In this document: piece by piece, positions 8,213-16,740 of the stretch
Numbering within the stretch: position 1 is the stretch's first letter
How the letters are laid out: each line of letters begins with the position of its first letter
DNA from: Stanieria sp. NIES-3757
GTDB taxonomy: Bacteria; Cyanobacteriota; Cyanobacteriia; Cyanobacteriales; Xenococcaceae
Length of the DNA stretch: 64,000 nucleotides
Direction: 5' to 3'
Assembly (NCBI GenBank): GCA_002355455.1
Contig: AP017375.1
Coordinates: forward strand, 1,798,001 to 1,862,000
Position numbers and translations under genes: made by a program
Notes under the pieces: generated by a model
What the model saw: only the letters and a program-made list of their open reading frames with translations
Database searches by the model: none
Told to the model about the DNA's origin: nothing

Positions 8213-9400
8213 TTATGTTGGCAAAATATTTTGATCAAAAATTCCTGTAGGTAAGGCAAGAGTACAACAAGCGTTGGGAATATCGACAATACCGCTAATT
8301 CGTCCTTCTACAGGCGCACAACTCAAAAGCAAATATGCCTGTTCTCCCGTATAACCAAACTTCTTCAAATATTCAATTGCATTTAAACAAGCGCGACGAT
8401 AGGCAACATGAGCATCAAGATAGTATTGTTCTCCTGTAAACTCATCTACTGAAATACCTTCAAACACTAAATATTCCGAATAACGGGGTTCAACCGGACC
8501 AGGTTTAAAAATCGGGTTGATCAAACCATATTTTTCAACACCACCTTTGATAATATCAACATGAAGGTCAATGTATCCCGACATTTCGATCGCGCCACAG
8601 AAAGAGATCTCTCCATCTCCTTGAGAAAAGTGAATATCTCCCATCGAGAGTTTAGCCCCCTCTACATAGACAGGAAAGTAAATCCGCGAACCTTTAGAAA
8701 GGTTTTTAATATCACAGTTACCACCGTGTTCTCTTGGTGGCACAGTCCGTGCAGCTTCGGCAGCAACGCGATCAAATTCTGCACCTTTAAGAGTTCCTAA
8801 CACGGCTTGTTCGGGATTAGGCAAGGCAGCGAGAGGCGGAATTGCAGGTTTCCACGGAGGTCCTCCTTTTTTGACTAATTCCGCTTCGCGTTTATTCCAT
8901 TTAGCTAAAAGTTCTGCTGAAGGCGCACAACCAATTAACCCAGGATGGGTAATTCCCGCAAATCTGACTCCAGGAATATGACGAGAACTAGTGTAAATAC
9001 CTTGAAGATCCCAACAAGCTTTAGCTGCATTAGGAAAATGATCCGTTAAGAAACCACCACCGTTATTGCGGTCAAAAATACCTGTAAATCCCCATTCATC
9101 ACCTGGTAATGCCCCAATATCCAAAAGATCGACAACTAAAATATCTCCTGGTTCGGCACCGTTAACATAAATCGGACCACTAAGAACGTGAACTACCCGT
9201 AAATCAACATCTCTAATATCATCAGGACTATCATCATTTTTAATCTGTCCGTCTGTCCAGTCTTTGCATTCAATCCGAAAAACATCCCCCGGATTAACAG
9301 AAACTACCGCAGGTATGTCGGGATGCCAACGATTATGACCAGGAAGATCCTGTTCCGACATCGGTTTAGTTAGATCTATTTTAAAAAGGGTTTCAGGCAT
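8213..9400 (-). CDS. fmdA: Formamidase / acetamidase (FmdA/AmdA family)
   Basis: At 395 residues this matches the FmdA/AmdA amidase family, which hydrolyses formamide or short-chain amides to ammonia and the carboxylate. Recognisable stretches are the N-terminal HNRWHPDIPAV, the internal GDILVVDLLDI, FAGITHPGLIGCAPS, GGNCDIKNL and MGDIHFSQGDGE, several holding conserved acidic and His residues of the active site. There is no signal peptide, so it is cytoplasmic. The ATG at 9400 starts just before the conserved N-terminal strand. It is the first gene of an fmdA-fmdB unit and could supply nitrogen from formamide; no formamide porin or amide transporter is adjacent. Confidence 0.93.
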   Translation of the reverse strand: MPETLFKIDLTKPMSEQDLPGHNRWHPDIPAVVSVNPGDVFRIECKDWTDGQIKNDDSPDDIRDVDLRVVHVLSGPIYVNGAEPGDILVVDLLDIGALPGDEWGFTGIFDRNNGGGFLTDHFPNAAKACWDLQGIYTSSRHIPGVRFAGITHPGLIGCAPSAELLAKWNKREAELVKKGGPPWKPAIPPLAALPNPEQAVLGTLKGAEFDRVAAEAARTVPPREHGGNCDIKNLSKGSRIYFPVYVEGAKLSMGDIHFSQGDGEISFCGAIEMSGYIDLHVDIIKGGVEKYGLINPIFKPGPVEPRYSEYLVFEGISVDEFTGEQYYLDAHVAYRRACLNAIEYLKKFGYTGEQAYLLLSCAPVEGRISGIVDIPNACCTLALPTGIFDQNILPT

Positions 9401-9789
9401 TGTTTGTCTTGAGTTGAAGATTTGGTAAGAATTCTTTTGGCAGTTATTAATGCTTTCAGTTCAGCCAAAATGCAATCGACAAGATACGGCTCAACTAAAT
9501 AATTAGTTAAGTCAAAGTATAGTTTAATAAACAGAGGCTAGAGTTTGTTTTAATGAAAAATAGTTAATTTTTTGCTTAAAAAGCTGATTCTTTTAGGAAT
9601 AATGCCTGATATAGCCCTGAATAAAAGTAAAAAGTGATACAAATTAATTTAATTTTTATCTAACTAAAATGATTATCATTGTTAATTACTAAGAGTTAAT
9701 GGTTGATAAATTTTGAACTTTACCCTCTTGGAGTAATTTACAAAAGCAATAATGATAGAAAGCGTTTATCTAACAGGAGAGCAAAAGCC
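9401..9789. other. Divergent intergenic region between fmdA and the DUF3124 gene
   Basis: This 389-base AT-rich stretch must hold the promoters of both divergent genes. The only distinct element is the ATGATTATCAT-centred palindrome at 9668-9680, annotated separately. A stretch with an in-frame upstream ATG or TTG for the DUF3124 gene (from 9703) is open but lacks protein character. I see no RNA gene or further repeat. Confidence 0.4.
9668..9680. promoter_or_regulatory. Candidate Fur-family operator palindrome
   Basis: AATGAT-T-ATCATT is a perfect 6-1-6 inverted repeat 110 bases before the preferred start of the DUF3124 lipoprotein gene. The 6-1-6 layout and the words resemble Fur/Zur/PerR-type boxes such as GATAATGATAATCATTATC. 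It is short and lies in AT-rich DNA, so chance occurrence is possible. If real, the lipoprotein would be controlled by iron, zinc or peroxide. Confidence 0.35.
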
Positions 9790-10362
9790 ATGAGTAAGTG
9801 GAAAGTTGTCATGATTGTTTTGATTGGCATACTAATTTTGGCTGCCTGTGACGCAGAAAATAATATTAGCTCTAATCCTAATGATTCATCTTCTCAGACC
9901 AATGTTTTAACACGCATTACAGAAAATGAAGAAGGCGTATCCGTGACCTCTAATATCATTGAAATTAGCCAGGGACAGATAATTTATATTCCTGTTTACT
10001 CTCATGCTTACCACGGCAATGGACAAAAATATCTTTTAGCCATAACATTGAGTATTCAGAATACGAGCTTGAGTCATCCGATTGTAATTCGCTCTGTTCG
10101 CTATTACAACTCAGGGGGAAAACTTGTCAAAGAATATACGCAAGGAAATCTTAAACTTGCCCCACTGGCAAGTACAGAATTTTTTATTCCCGAACAAGAT
10201 GAGACTGGAGGTTCAGGAGCAAACTTTATTGTTGAGTGGATCGCAGATCAACAAGTTACAGAGCCTGTGATCGAAGCATTAATGATTGCGACGCGATCGC
10301 AACAAGGCATCTCATTTGTTACTTCTGGTCGTGTTATTCAAGAACTACAACCTGCACAATAG
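9790..10362 (+). CDS. DUF3124 lipoprotein (190 aa)
   Basis: The preferred start is the ATG at 9790, because an AGGAGA Shine-Dalgarno precedes it by about 8 bases and it yields a proper lipoprotein signal: MSKWKVV, a hydrophobic core, then the lipobox LAAC with the acyl-accepting Cys at residue 20. The frame stays open upstream to 9703, but that extension would bury the signal peptide. The mature part contains the DUF3124 core, including GQIIYIPVYSHAYHGNG, an immunoglobulin-like beta pattern (LSIQNTS, IVIRSVRYYNSGG) and a FIVEW strand. It should be anchored to a membrane facing the periplasm. Function of the domain is unknown. The upstream Fur-like palindrome hints at metal regulation. Confidence 0.85.
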   Translation: MSKWKVVMIVLIGILILAACDAENNISSNPNDSSSQTNVLTRITENEEGVSVTSNIIEISQGQIIYIPVYSHAYHGNGQKYLLAITLSIQNTSLSHPIVIRSVRYYNSGGKLVKEYTQGNLKLAPLASTEFFIPEQDETGGSGANFIVEWIADQQVTEPVIEALMIATRSQQGISFVTSGRVIQELQPAQ

Positions 10363-10431
10363 ACTTATCTTGGTTAAGTTAAAAATTAAAAGTCAAAAGC
10401 TTGCACGCTCGCAAAGCGAATGTGTCAAAAG

Positions 10432-10917
10432 TTAAACCTCGACTAAGCTCCAACCTCTAGCAGATTTCATTTTGCCTTTGATTACAGGATAGAGATATTG
10501 AACTCTGATTCCATATTTTTTACCTAAATTTTCTGCTGTACAATGCTCAGAAATATTTCTTTTTTCGTTTTTCCAACTATAAATATCATGATATTTATAT
10601 TCATCAATCTTATGAGCAGATGGACTAACCTTCATAATTTCTGGAACATATTCTACGGAATCGTCCATAAGAATAACTTGGGCAACTAATTTGGCGATTT
10701 CTGGATTTTTAGCAGCCAAATTAAGTCTTTTTGCTCCATCTTTAACAGTAATTTTTTTCATTCCAAATTTGCTTTTTGCACCGTTGGAAATTAAGACTAT
10801 CGGAGCGGTAACTCCAAACTGAAGCATATTTTCAGCGAGTTCAGGATTGCTATAGTCCGTAGTTGTAACTAAAAGAGCTAATTCACCTAATGTAGCTTGA
10901 TAGGTTATCTTTTTCAT
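10432..10917 (-). CDS. Hypothetical protein with ankyrin-like repeats and NUMOD-like C-terminus (161 aa)
   Basis: I do not recognise the full protein. The first 110 residues alternate short helices and read like degenerate ankyrin-type repeats (NPELAENMLQFGVTAPIVLI; DGAKRLNLAAKNPEIAKLVA). The last 45 residues, ending LYPVIKGKMKSARGWSLVE, resemble the small NUMOD-type DNA-binding helix-turn-helix module that accompanies homing endonucleases, but no nuclease domain is present. There is no signal peptide or membrane helix. The ATG at 10917 is the natural start. It lies upstream of the hicB remnant and the insertion sequence, in a region that looks accessory. Confidence 0.65.
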   Translation of the reverse strand: MKKITYQATLGELALLVTTTDYSNPELAENMLQFGVTAPIVLISNGAKSKFGMKKITVKDGAKRLNLAAKNPEIAKLVAQVILMDDSVEYVPEIMKVSPSAHKIDEYKYHDIYSWKNEKRNISEHCTAENLGKKYGIRVQYLYPVIKGKMKSARGWSLVEV

Positions 10918-11247
10918 GGTTTCTTTACCTGTGTGATTAATGGGATAGGAAGTGCAATTTTTTTCTTTAGTTTTAGTTAATCACTTTGATAGAGGAAATT
11001 AATTAAGTGTTAACTCGTCTATTCTATTCATCTCGGCAAATTTACTCATCCGTGAATCCACTAAATTGAAGAATTCAGACTGGTACTGTGTAGTGAGGCT
11101 TCGTTTAGTGTATCCCCGTATAAAATTAGAATGTAGAGATAAAAGCGATCGCTAAAGATGAGCGAACCCCTCGCGAATTAAACTTAAATTCAGAAATTTT
11201 ATCATAGTTAATAATAAGGTGGACATCTCAGAAAATTTATATGAAAT
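10918..11247. other. Intergenic region before hicB
   Basis: These 330 bases separate the divergent ankyrin/NUMOD-like gene and hicB. They contain one HIP1 octamer near 11145 and an AT-rich run just before hicB. I see no further gene, clear promoter pair or strong hairpin. Confidence 0.35.
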
Positions 11248-11466
11248 ATGAAAGCAGAGTTGACAGCAATCATTGAGACAGCAACAGAAGGTGGATACTG
11301 GGCTATTTGTCCAGAAATTCCTGGTGCAAATGGTCAAGGTGAAACTATCGAGGAAGCTAAAGAAAGTTTAAAAAGTGCCATTCAACTAATTTTTGAAGAT
11401 CGTTTGGCAGATATTAGAAGAGGGCTACCGAAAGAAGCAATTGAGGAAACCATCTCAATTCCATGA
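11248..11466 (+). CDS. hicB: HicB-family antitoxin (72 aa)
   Basis: The 72-residue product has the compact HicB fold: a first strand with KAELTAIIETATEGGYWAIC, the conserved PEIPGANGQGETIEEA turn and a long helix (ESLKSAIQLIFEDR). Such short HicB proteins neutralise the mRNA interferase HicA. The gene ends in an ATGA overlap (11463-11466) with the start of a hicA reading frame that stops after 11 codons, so this antitoxin has no intact toxin beside it. The locus sits immediately before an insertion sequence. HicB may be a remnant or may cross-react with another HicA in the genome; that cannot be told here. Confidence 0.88.
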   Translation: MKAELTAIIETATEGGYWAICPEIPGANGQGETIEEAKESLKSAIQLIFEDRLADIRRGLPKEAIEETISIP

Positions 11467-11498
11467 AACGTAAAGAATTAAAAAATAAAAAAATCTAA
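11463..11498 (+). pseudogene. 5' remnant of a hicA toxin gene
   Basis: ATG at 11463 overlaps the hicB stop as ATGA, the coupling typical of hicB-hicA pairs. The 11 residues MKRKELKNKKI begin like a HicA protein (MKRKEL is a common HicA start) but reach TAA at 11496-11498. No dsRNA-binding-like fold or catalytic His follows, either before or after the insertion sequence. I infer a deleted toxin gene; with so few residues, chance similarity is possible. Confidence 0.5.
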
Positions 11499-11577
11499 AT
11501 TATCTTCTGTGTTTTTTACCGATTAACAATCTGAGATTTATTCTAAAGATTTAAAGTAATTATAGTAAATTGCTTAG

Positions 11578-12721
11578 TACAGGACAAAAAACAGATAAAA
11601 AGGTTGAAAGTATTGCAGAAAAAGGGTTTTATGAAAAGTAACCACACTTAATCCATAAACCCCTATGAATCAGGTTAACTTACTTCGACAAACTCTGAAA
11701 CCGCTTTTAGGATGGCATGGCGCACGACTAAGTTTCTTGGCATTGTTTATCATTGCCTTACTGAGAGTTAAAACAGTAAATTTGGTAGAGCTAGCTACAG
11801 TATTTCGCAATCATGCGAAGACGGACTCTAATTTCAAGCGATTACAACGCTTTTTTCGGGATTTTGACTTAGATTATTCGGTAATTGCTCAAGTAATAGT
11901 TAGAATGATGGATATTCCGCAACCGTGGGTTTTGAGTACAGACCGAACGGAGTGGTCTTTTGGAAAAACTCGCTTCAATATTCTCATGCTAGGAATAGTA
12001 CACAACGGCGTTGCATACCCTTTAGTTTGGGAAATGCTCGACAAGAAAGGTAATTCCAACGGTAATGACAGAATGGATTTAGTAGATCGTTTCTATCAAA
12101 TCTTCCCTGATGCTCAGATAGCTTATCTGACTGGAGATCGAGAGTTTGTTGGAAAACAATGGTTGACTTACCTTTTAATCGAACCAATTATTTCTTTTCG
12201 ATTCAGAATCCGAAAAAGTGATCGCATTTGTGATGGCAAAAAAGCTCTTAGAGCTTCGATTATCTTTGCTAACCTCAAGCCAGGTCAAACGCAGATTTTA
12301 TCTGGTCGCCGATGGGTCTGGGGGCGTTCTGTTTATGTTTCTGCTTTACGTCTGGAAGATGGAGAATTACTCATTGTTGTTTCTCCTGACTCCTCTCAAA
12401 CAGCCATTTCTGACTACGCCAAGCGATGGGGAATCGAAACCTTATTTGGGATGTTCAAGACTAGGGGATTTTGCCTTGAATCTACTCACTTTACCGATTT
12501 GGAGAGATTGAGCAAGCTTTTAGCTTTAATGTCTCTAACTTTATGTTGGGCAATTAAAATAGGTGATTGGTTACATCAACATCAACCAATCAAAATTAAA
12601 AAGCATGGCAGATTAACTAAAAGCATTTTTCGTCACGGTCTAGATTATTTACGTTCGATTGTTACCGATTTAGATTTAAAACATGATGATTTTTGCCACT
12701 CTCTACAATTTTTGTCCTGTA
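11578..12721 (+). mobile_element. Complete IS4-type insertion sequence with 13-bp inverted repeats and 5-bp target duplication
   Basis: The left end TACAGGACAAAAA (11578-11590) is matched exactly by the inverted right end TTTTTGTCCTGTA (12709-12721). CTTAG directly flanks both sides (11573-11577 and 12722-12726), giving a 5-bp target-site duplication and a 1144-bp element. A 3-bp TTA duplication with a slightly longer GTAC-ended repeat is the alternative reading. The single gene inside is an uninterrupted DDE transposase, so the copy looks young and possibly active. The CTTAG target recalls the YTAG-type preference of the IS701 group. Confidence 0.85.
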
Positions 12722-12726
12722 CTTAG
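11665..12726 (+). CDS. IS4-family (YREK-type) DDE transposase
   Basis: The 353-residue transposase is intact. Its likely catalytic triad is D93 in STDRTEW, D158 in LTGDREF and E258 in YAKRWGIETLFGMFK; the last stretch satisfies the Y-x2-R-x3-E-x6-K signature of the IS4 superfamily. N-terminal helices (LQRFFRDFDLDYSV) are typical of the DNA-binding part. The start ATG at 11665 lies 87 bp inside the left end. The stop codon TAG at 12724-12726 lies outside the element, in the flanking target duplication; the element supplies only the first base of the final Thr codon. The family is firm. Assignment to IS4 proper, ISH3 or IS701 needs comparison. Confidence 0.92.
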   Translation: MNQVNLLRQTLKPLLGWHGARLSFLALFIIALLRVKTVNLVELATVFRNHAKTDSNFKRLQRFFRDFDLDYSVIAQVIVRMMDIPQPWVLSTDRTEWSFGKTRFNILMLGIVHNGVAYPLVWEMLDKKGNSNGNDRMDLVDRFYQIFPDAQIAYLTGDREFVGKQWLTYLLIEPIISFRFRIRKSDRICDGKKALRASIIFANLKPGQTQILSGRRWVWGRSVYVSALRLEDGELLIVVSPDSSQTAISDYAKRWGIETLFGMFKTRGFCLESTHFTDLERLSKLLALMSLTLCWAIKIGDWLHQHQPIKIKKHGRLTKSIFRHGLDYLRSIVTDLDLKHDDFCHSLQFLSCT

Positions 12727-13068
12727 ATAGTTCCCTTGAAATTCTGCCAAAGTCACAGCGATCGCCTTAAGATTAAGTCGAATATTTTCCTGAACTATAA
12801 TTGACTGTATTATTTTTTTTGTTAAATAAATAACACTTTTAAATGAACATTTAGTATTTTTTGAAGCTGCATTAAATTAAAAAATAAAATTTATCAAACA
12901 TTTTTGACTAATTTAGTCAATTGCTGTCAATAAAGTATCAAATAATACGTAAAATAACAAAAAAATTAAAATCTATAACTAACGATAGAAAACAATTTTA
13001 TAAACTTTTATTAACTTAAAGATGTAAGTAACAAATTATTAACTTTAGTTTTGGGAAAAATAGGAATT
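12727..13068. other. AT-rich intergenic region between the insertion sequence and hli
   Basis: The 342 bases contain one HIP1-like CGATCGCC word near 12758 and long A/T runs, and should include the hli promoter. I looked for the tandem TTACA-type HLR1 element of high-light genes; only a GTTACTTACAT-like sequence is present in reverse near 13022-13036, which does not fit. No gene is evident. Confidence 0.35.
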
Positions 13069-13266
13069 ATGGAAAATCAAGAGCCAAACAACTATTATGC
13101 CGAGCAAGCACAACGCAAATACGGTGAATTTGCAACTAAGTTTCAATTTGGTTCTAATCCTAGTGCCGAAATTTGGAACGGTAGATTAGCCATGATTGGT
13201 TTTTTAATCGCGTTGATTATTGAATTGAACACAGGACAAAGCTTTATTCACTGGCTTGGTTTTTAA
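13069..13266 (+). CDS. hli: High-light-inducible protein (Hli/SCP, one-helix Cab-like protein)
   Basis: The 65-residue protein contains the Hli chlorophyll-binding signature [18 protein letters not shown], with the Glu and Asn that ligate chlorophyll and the Arg that pairs with Glu in the dimer, in a single membrane helix. Hli proteins bind chlorophyll and carotenoid, associate with photosystem II assembly intermediates and dissipate excess energy. ATG at 13069 is preferred over the upstream TTG at 13051, because a TAGGAA-type site lies just before it and the family starts with a short soluble tail. A strong terminator follows at 13320. It is monocistronic. Which Hli (HliA to HliD) it corresponds to is not clear. 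Confidence 0.93.
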   Translation: MENQEPNNYYAEQAQRKYGEFATKFQFGSNPSAEIWNGRLAMIGFLIALIIELNTGQSFIHWLGF

Positions 13267-13832
13267 TTGTTTGATGAATTTATCCTTTTTGTAGTGCAAA
13301 TCTAATATTTACTAAGAGTTAATCTAAGTCAATTATCAAATTTGGCTTGGATTATTTTTTTTCTCGTACTGTAAAAATCGTTTAATTAAATTATATATAG
13401 TGTTTTAATAGTTATTAAGCCAACAAAAGATATTTCTTAATTGATACTATTGTTTTTTATCTTTTGTTTTGTTTTAGTTAGATTATAGTTTTTTATTTTA
13501 ACGGCTAAAAAATTTAAGCTGTAACTTGTTAATTGATGGATTAAGAATATTTTTATTCTCAGTAAAACCAAGAAGAATAATTTGAATACAATTAAATAAT
13601 TGAATTACGCATCTACCGTTTTATATATTTTTGTTTAAATATTTTTTTGTAGTTGTTCACTTAAACTTTTAAAATTTTTGTAGAGTAAAAATAAGTAATT
13701 ATTAAATTAATTTTGTTTTAAAATATATTAATCTTATTCAATAATGCTATTCTGGCATTGCTTTAGAACAATCTAAAGCTATTACCAAATTAACTCAATC
13801 GCAATTAATCAACCTTAGCTATTGAAAAAACT
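13267..13832. other. Long AT-rich intergenic region after hli
   Basis: Apart from the rho-independent terminator at 13320-13362, these 566 bases are A/T runs without a convincing open frame, tRNA or repeat family. A degenerate fold-back (AAAAGATA near 13425 with TATCTTTT near 13458) is too weak to call. An unannotated small RNA cannot be excluded. Confidence 0.35.
13320..13362 (+). terminator. Rho-independent terminator of hli
   Basis: TAATCTAAG (13320-13328) pairs with CTTGGATTA (13346-13354), including one G-U pair, around a 17-base loop, followed by eight T residues (13355-13362). It lies 54 bp after the hli stop in the sense direction. Confidence 0.75.
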
Positions 13833-14228
13833 ATGACCAAATCTTCTCAATCTGTTCGCTTGCTCATAGTTGAAGACTATCCTGATAATCGTGAATTATT
13901 AATGATTATGCTGCAAGCTATTGGTTATCAACCAGATTGGGTGAGTAATGGTCAAGAAGCGATCGCTCTTTTAGAACAAAAAGAGTACGATGTTATTTTA
14001 ATGGATTGTCAAATGCCAGAAATGGACGGTTATGAAGCTACTCGCATAATTCGTCAACGAGAAAGTTCTCAACGCCACACTATCATTATCGGCTTAACTG
14101 CCCATGTCATGAAGGGCGATCGCGAAAAATGTTTAGAGGTGGGGATGGATGACTATCTGAGTAAACCAATCGACTTAGACAAATTAATCAAAATCTTAGA
14201 TGATTGGTTGCAAACTATACCAGAATGA
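13833..14228 (+). CDS. Single-domain response regulator (131 aa)
   Basis: The protein is one receiver domain: the acidic residues are in LLIVEDYPDN near residues 11-20, the phosphoacceptor is in VILMDCQMPEMDGYEATR near residue 59, Thr is in IGLTAHVM, and Lys is in YLSKPID near 112. The sequence style (MDCQMPEMDGYEAT, LTAHVMKGDREKC) is that of receivers from hybrid histidine kinases rather than CheY, so it probably serves a phosphorelay. No kinase is adjacent. The ATG at 13833 gives a short tail before beta-1. Gene spacing shows it is monocistronic, 90 bp from the convergent ppk. Confidence 0.92.
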   Translation: MTKSSQSVRLLIVEDYPDNRELLMIMLQAIGYQPDWVSNGQEAIALLEQKEYDVILMDCQMPEMDGYEATRIIRQRESSQRHTIIIGLTAHVMKGDREKCLEVGMDDYLSKPIDLDKLIKILDDWLQTIPE

Positions 14229-14317
14229 AACAATACTACCAATAGTTTAATTTTAGCTAACAGGTAAGATATACAAAAGCTCCCAACTGTAGTAAACCTT
14301 TAAGTATTTTATATTGA

Positions 14318-16474
14318 TTAAGTCATTTTAATCGATTGCTCTGCCATCTCCATCAAAATCTCATGAGTACTTTGAGCTTGAATACCTTCACCAGGTTGTC
14401 TTTGAATATAACTGCCATCAGGCTGTAATTCCCAAGCTTGACGAGAATCAGCCAACATAATTCCCAGAATTTCTTGTAAATCCTGAACAATTTCAGGCTC
14501 TTCAATCGGCGTTACCGCTTCGACTCGACGACTAAGATTGCGAGTCATCCAATCAGCACTACCAATATATACTTCTTCTTGTCCACCATTGTGGAAATAG
14601 AAAATCCGAGAATGCTCTAAAAAACGACCAATAATACTAATAATCCGAATATTTTCGCTAAGTTTTTCAACTCCAGGACGCAGACAACAAATACCTCTAA
14701 TAATTAGATCTATTTGAACTCCTGCTTGAGAAGCTTGGTAGAGAGCTTTAATCACTGGCGGATCTACCAAAGCATTCATTTTAGCGACAATTCTACCCGT
14801 ACCACCCTTTTGACAATGTTCTATTTCGCGGTGGATCATAGCAATCATGCGATCGCGTAAATTAACTGGGGCAACTAATAATTTACGATAGGATTTTTGG
14901 CGAGAGTAACCAGTGAGAAAATTAAACAAATCAGTTAAATCTGCCCCTAAATCATCTCTACAGCTTAATAAACCCAAATCTGTGTAAATTCTGGCTGTTT
15001 TAGGATTATAGTTACCCGTACCAATATGAACATAACGACGTATTTTGTTTTGTTCTTGGCGGACAACTAAAACTACTTTGGTATGGGTTTTTAAGCCAAC
15101 TAAACCGTAAACCACATGAACCCCAGCATTTTCTAATTTTTTCGCCCAGAGGATATTATTCTCTTCATCAAAACGGGCTTTTAATTCCACCAATACAGCT
15201 ACTTGTTTACCATTTTCCGCGGCAGCAATCAAAGCTTTAACAATTGGGGAATCTCCCGAAGTACGATACAGAGTCATTTTAATTGCCAAGACATTGGGGT
15301 CGTGGGCTGCTTGGGTAATAAAACGTTGTACTGTACCACTAAAAGAGTGATAAGGATGATGTACTAATAAATCACTTTCTCGAATCAAACTAAAAAAATC
15401 TTCACCAGCTTCATTGTTATTCAGATAATCTAATTCTTGTAATCGGTGTAATCGAGGCGGTAAAACCGAATTCCAAGGCGTATCTTTCAATTCTGGTAAG
15501 GGTAAGGACATCAAAGACATCAAATCTCCAAGTCCCAATAAACCCTCTACATCATAAATATCCTGTTCACTTAAATCCAATTCTTCGATAATAGTTGAAC
15601 GAACATTTTCTGGAGTTGAAGCTTGCAGTTCTACTCTTACCGCTGAACCACCAATACGACGCTTATGTAATTCTTGTTCAATTGCCAGTAACAAATCATC
15701 AGCTTCGTCTTCTTCTACCGCAATATCTGCATTGCGAGTCACTCGAAAGGCATAACATTCCTGAATGTTCATCCCAGGAAAAAGATATTCTAAATTGTGA
15801 GTAATAATCTGTTCCAAAGGAACACCAGTCCAATGAGAAGGCTTGCCTTTTTGTCGCTGTCGCAATTCTTCTGGTAAAGCCACAAATCGAGGTAATACTT
15901 TAGGAACTTTAATTCTGGCAAATAATTCTTCTTTCGTTTCAGGGTCTTTAACTACTACTGCCAAATTAAGACTAAGGTTAGAAATATAGGGAAAGGGATG
16001 AGAAGGATCGACCGCTAGTGGAGTTAGAACTGGAAAAATATTTTCTTCAAATAAGCGATTAAGATAAGTTCTTTGTTCTTGGTTGAGATCGAGATAATCA
16101 AGGAAATAAATACCCTGTTTGCCCAACTCTTGTTTTAAAACCTTTTCAAAATGTTGATGCTGTTGCTGAACTAAAGGTTTCAAGCGATCGCTCAAATCTT
16201 GCAATTGTTGACTTGGTGTGCGACCATCTGGTGTTAGTTTCCTTACTCCTGCTTCTACTTGCTGTTTTAAAGCTGCTACTCTGACCATAAAAAACTCATC
16301 CAGGTTAGAGCTAAAAATCGCCATAAACTTGAGTCTTTCTAATAAAGGCGTTCTAGAATCGATAGCTTCATGCAAGACTCGACGATTGAATTCTACCCAA
16401 CTCAGTTCGCGATTGAAATAATATTTAGGGTCATTAAGATCGATGGCTTTGGTCGTATCTTTAGTAGTAGTCAT
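14318..16474 (-). CDS. ppk: Polyphosphate kinase 1
   Basis: The 718-residue protein is full-length PPK1, which reversibly transfers the gamma phosphate of ATP to polyphosphate. All four regions are visible: the N-terminal YFNRELSWVEFNRRVL, the head domain, and two phospholipase-D-like domains. The autophosphorylated His is expected in GLKTHTKVVLVVRQE, and the second key His in FLEHSRIFYFHNGG, followed by EVYIGSADWMTRNL. The Arg-rich IKMTLYRTSGDSP is also present. The start ATG at 16474 precedes the conserved N-terminus by a short tail. It is monocistronic; no ppx exopolyphosphatase is adjacent. It should be cytoplasmic, forming phosphate stores. Confidence 0.97.
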   Translation of the reverse strand: MTTTKDTTKAIDLNDPKYYFNRELSWVEFNRRVLHEAIDSRTPLLERLKFMAIFSSNLDEFFMVRVAALKQQVEAGVRKLTPDGRTPSQQLQDLSDRLKPLVQQQHQHFEKVLKQELGKQGIYFLDYLDLNQEQRTYLNRLFEENIFPVLTPLAVDPSHPFPYISNLSLNLAVVVKDPETKEELFARIKVPKVLPRFVALPEELRQRQKGKPSHWTGVPLEQIITHNLEYLFPGMNIQECYAFRVTRNADIAVEEDEADDLLLAIEQELHKRRIGGSAVRVELQASTPENVRSTIIEELDLSEQDIYDVEGLLGLGDLMSLMSLPLPELKDTPWNSVLPPRLHRLQELDYLNNNEAGEDFFSLIRESDLLVHHPYHSFSGTVQRFITQAAHDPNVLAIKMTLYRTSGDSPIVKALIAAAENGKQVAVLVELKARFDEENNILWAKKLENAGVHVVYGLVGLKTHTKVVLVVRQEQNKIRRYVHIGTGNYNPKTARIYTDLGLLSCRDDLGADLTDLFNFLTGYSRQKSYRKLLVAPVNLRDRMIAMIHREIEHCQKGGTGRIVAKMNALVDPPVIKALYQASQAGVQIDLIIRGICCLRPGVEKLSENIRIISIIGRFLEHSRIFYFHNGGQEEVYIGSADWMTRNLSRRVEAVTPIEEPEIVQDLQEILGIMLADSRQAWELQPDGSYIQRQPGEGIQAQSTHEILMEMAEQSIKMT

Positions 16475-16740
16475 GACTGTTTTGGCAAGTCTCTAGCAGT
16501 ATGAGGTAAAAATTGGGTTTCTAGACAAATAGTAGCTAGTTTTTTTGAGCGTCAGCATCATGCTAGAGTAGCAAAGCAATCCTAAGAAAGGGTTAAGGAA
16601 GGTAAAATCAATACATAAATAGTAGAGCATGAAACAGATCGAGGTTCAATTTTGCTTCTACTTCAACTAGTTAGATTTAGCTAAAGTGAGCAAAAATTTC
16701 GCTTTCTTTATTGCTCTACTAGATTGCAAAAAACTAAATT

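Noticed and set aside
9703-9789. Upstream extension of the DUF3124 gene
   Set aside because: It would place 29 residues before a good signal peptide and lipobox and ignores the AGGAGA site before ATG 9790.
12218-12511. 97-codon plus-strand frame inside the IS4-type transposase
   Set aside because: It overlaps the intact catalytic part of the transposase in another frame and has no domain character.
12900-13068. Possible HLR1 high-light element upstream of hli
   Set aside because: Only a partial reverse GTTACTTACAT word is present; the tandem TTACA spacing of HLR1 is not met.
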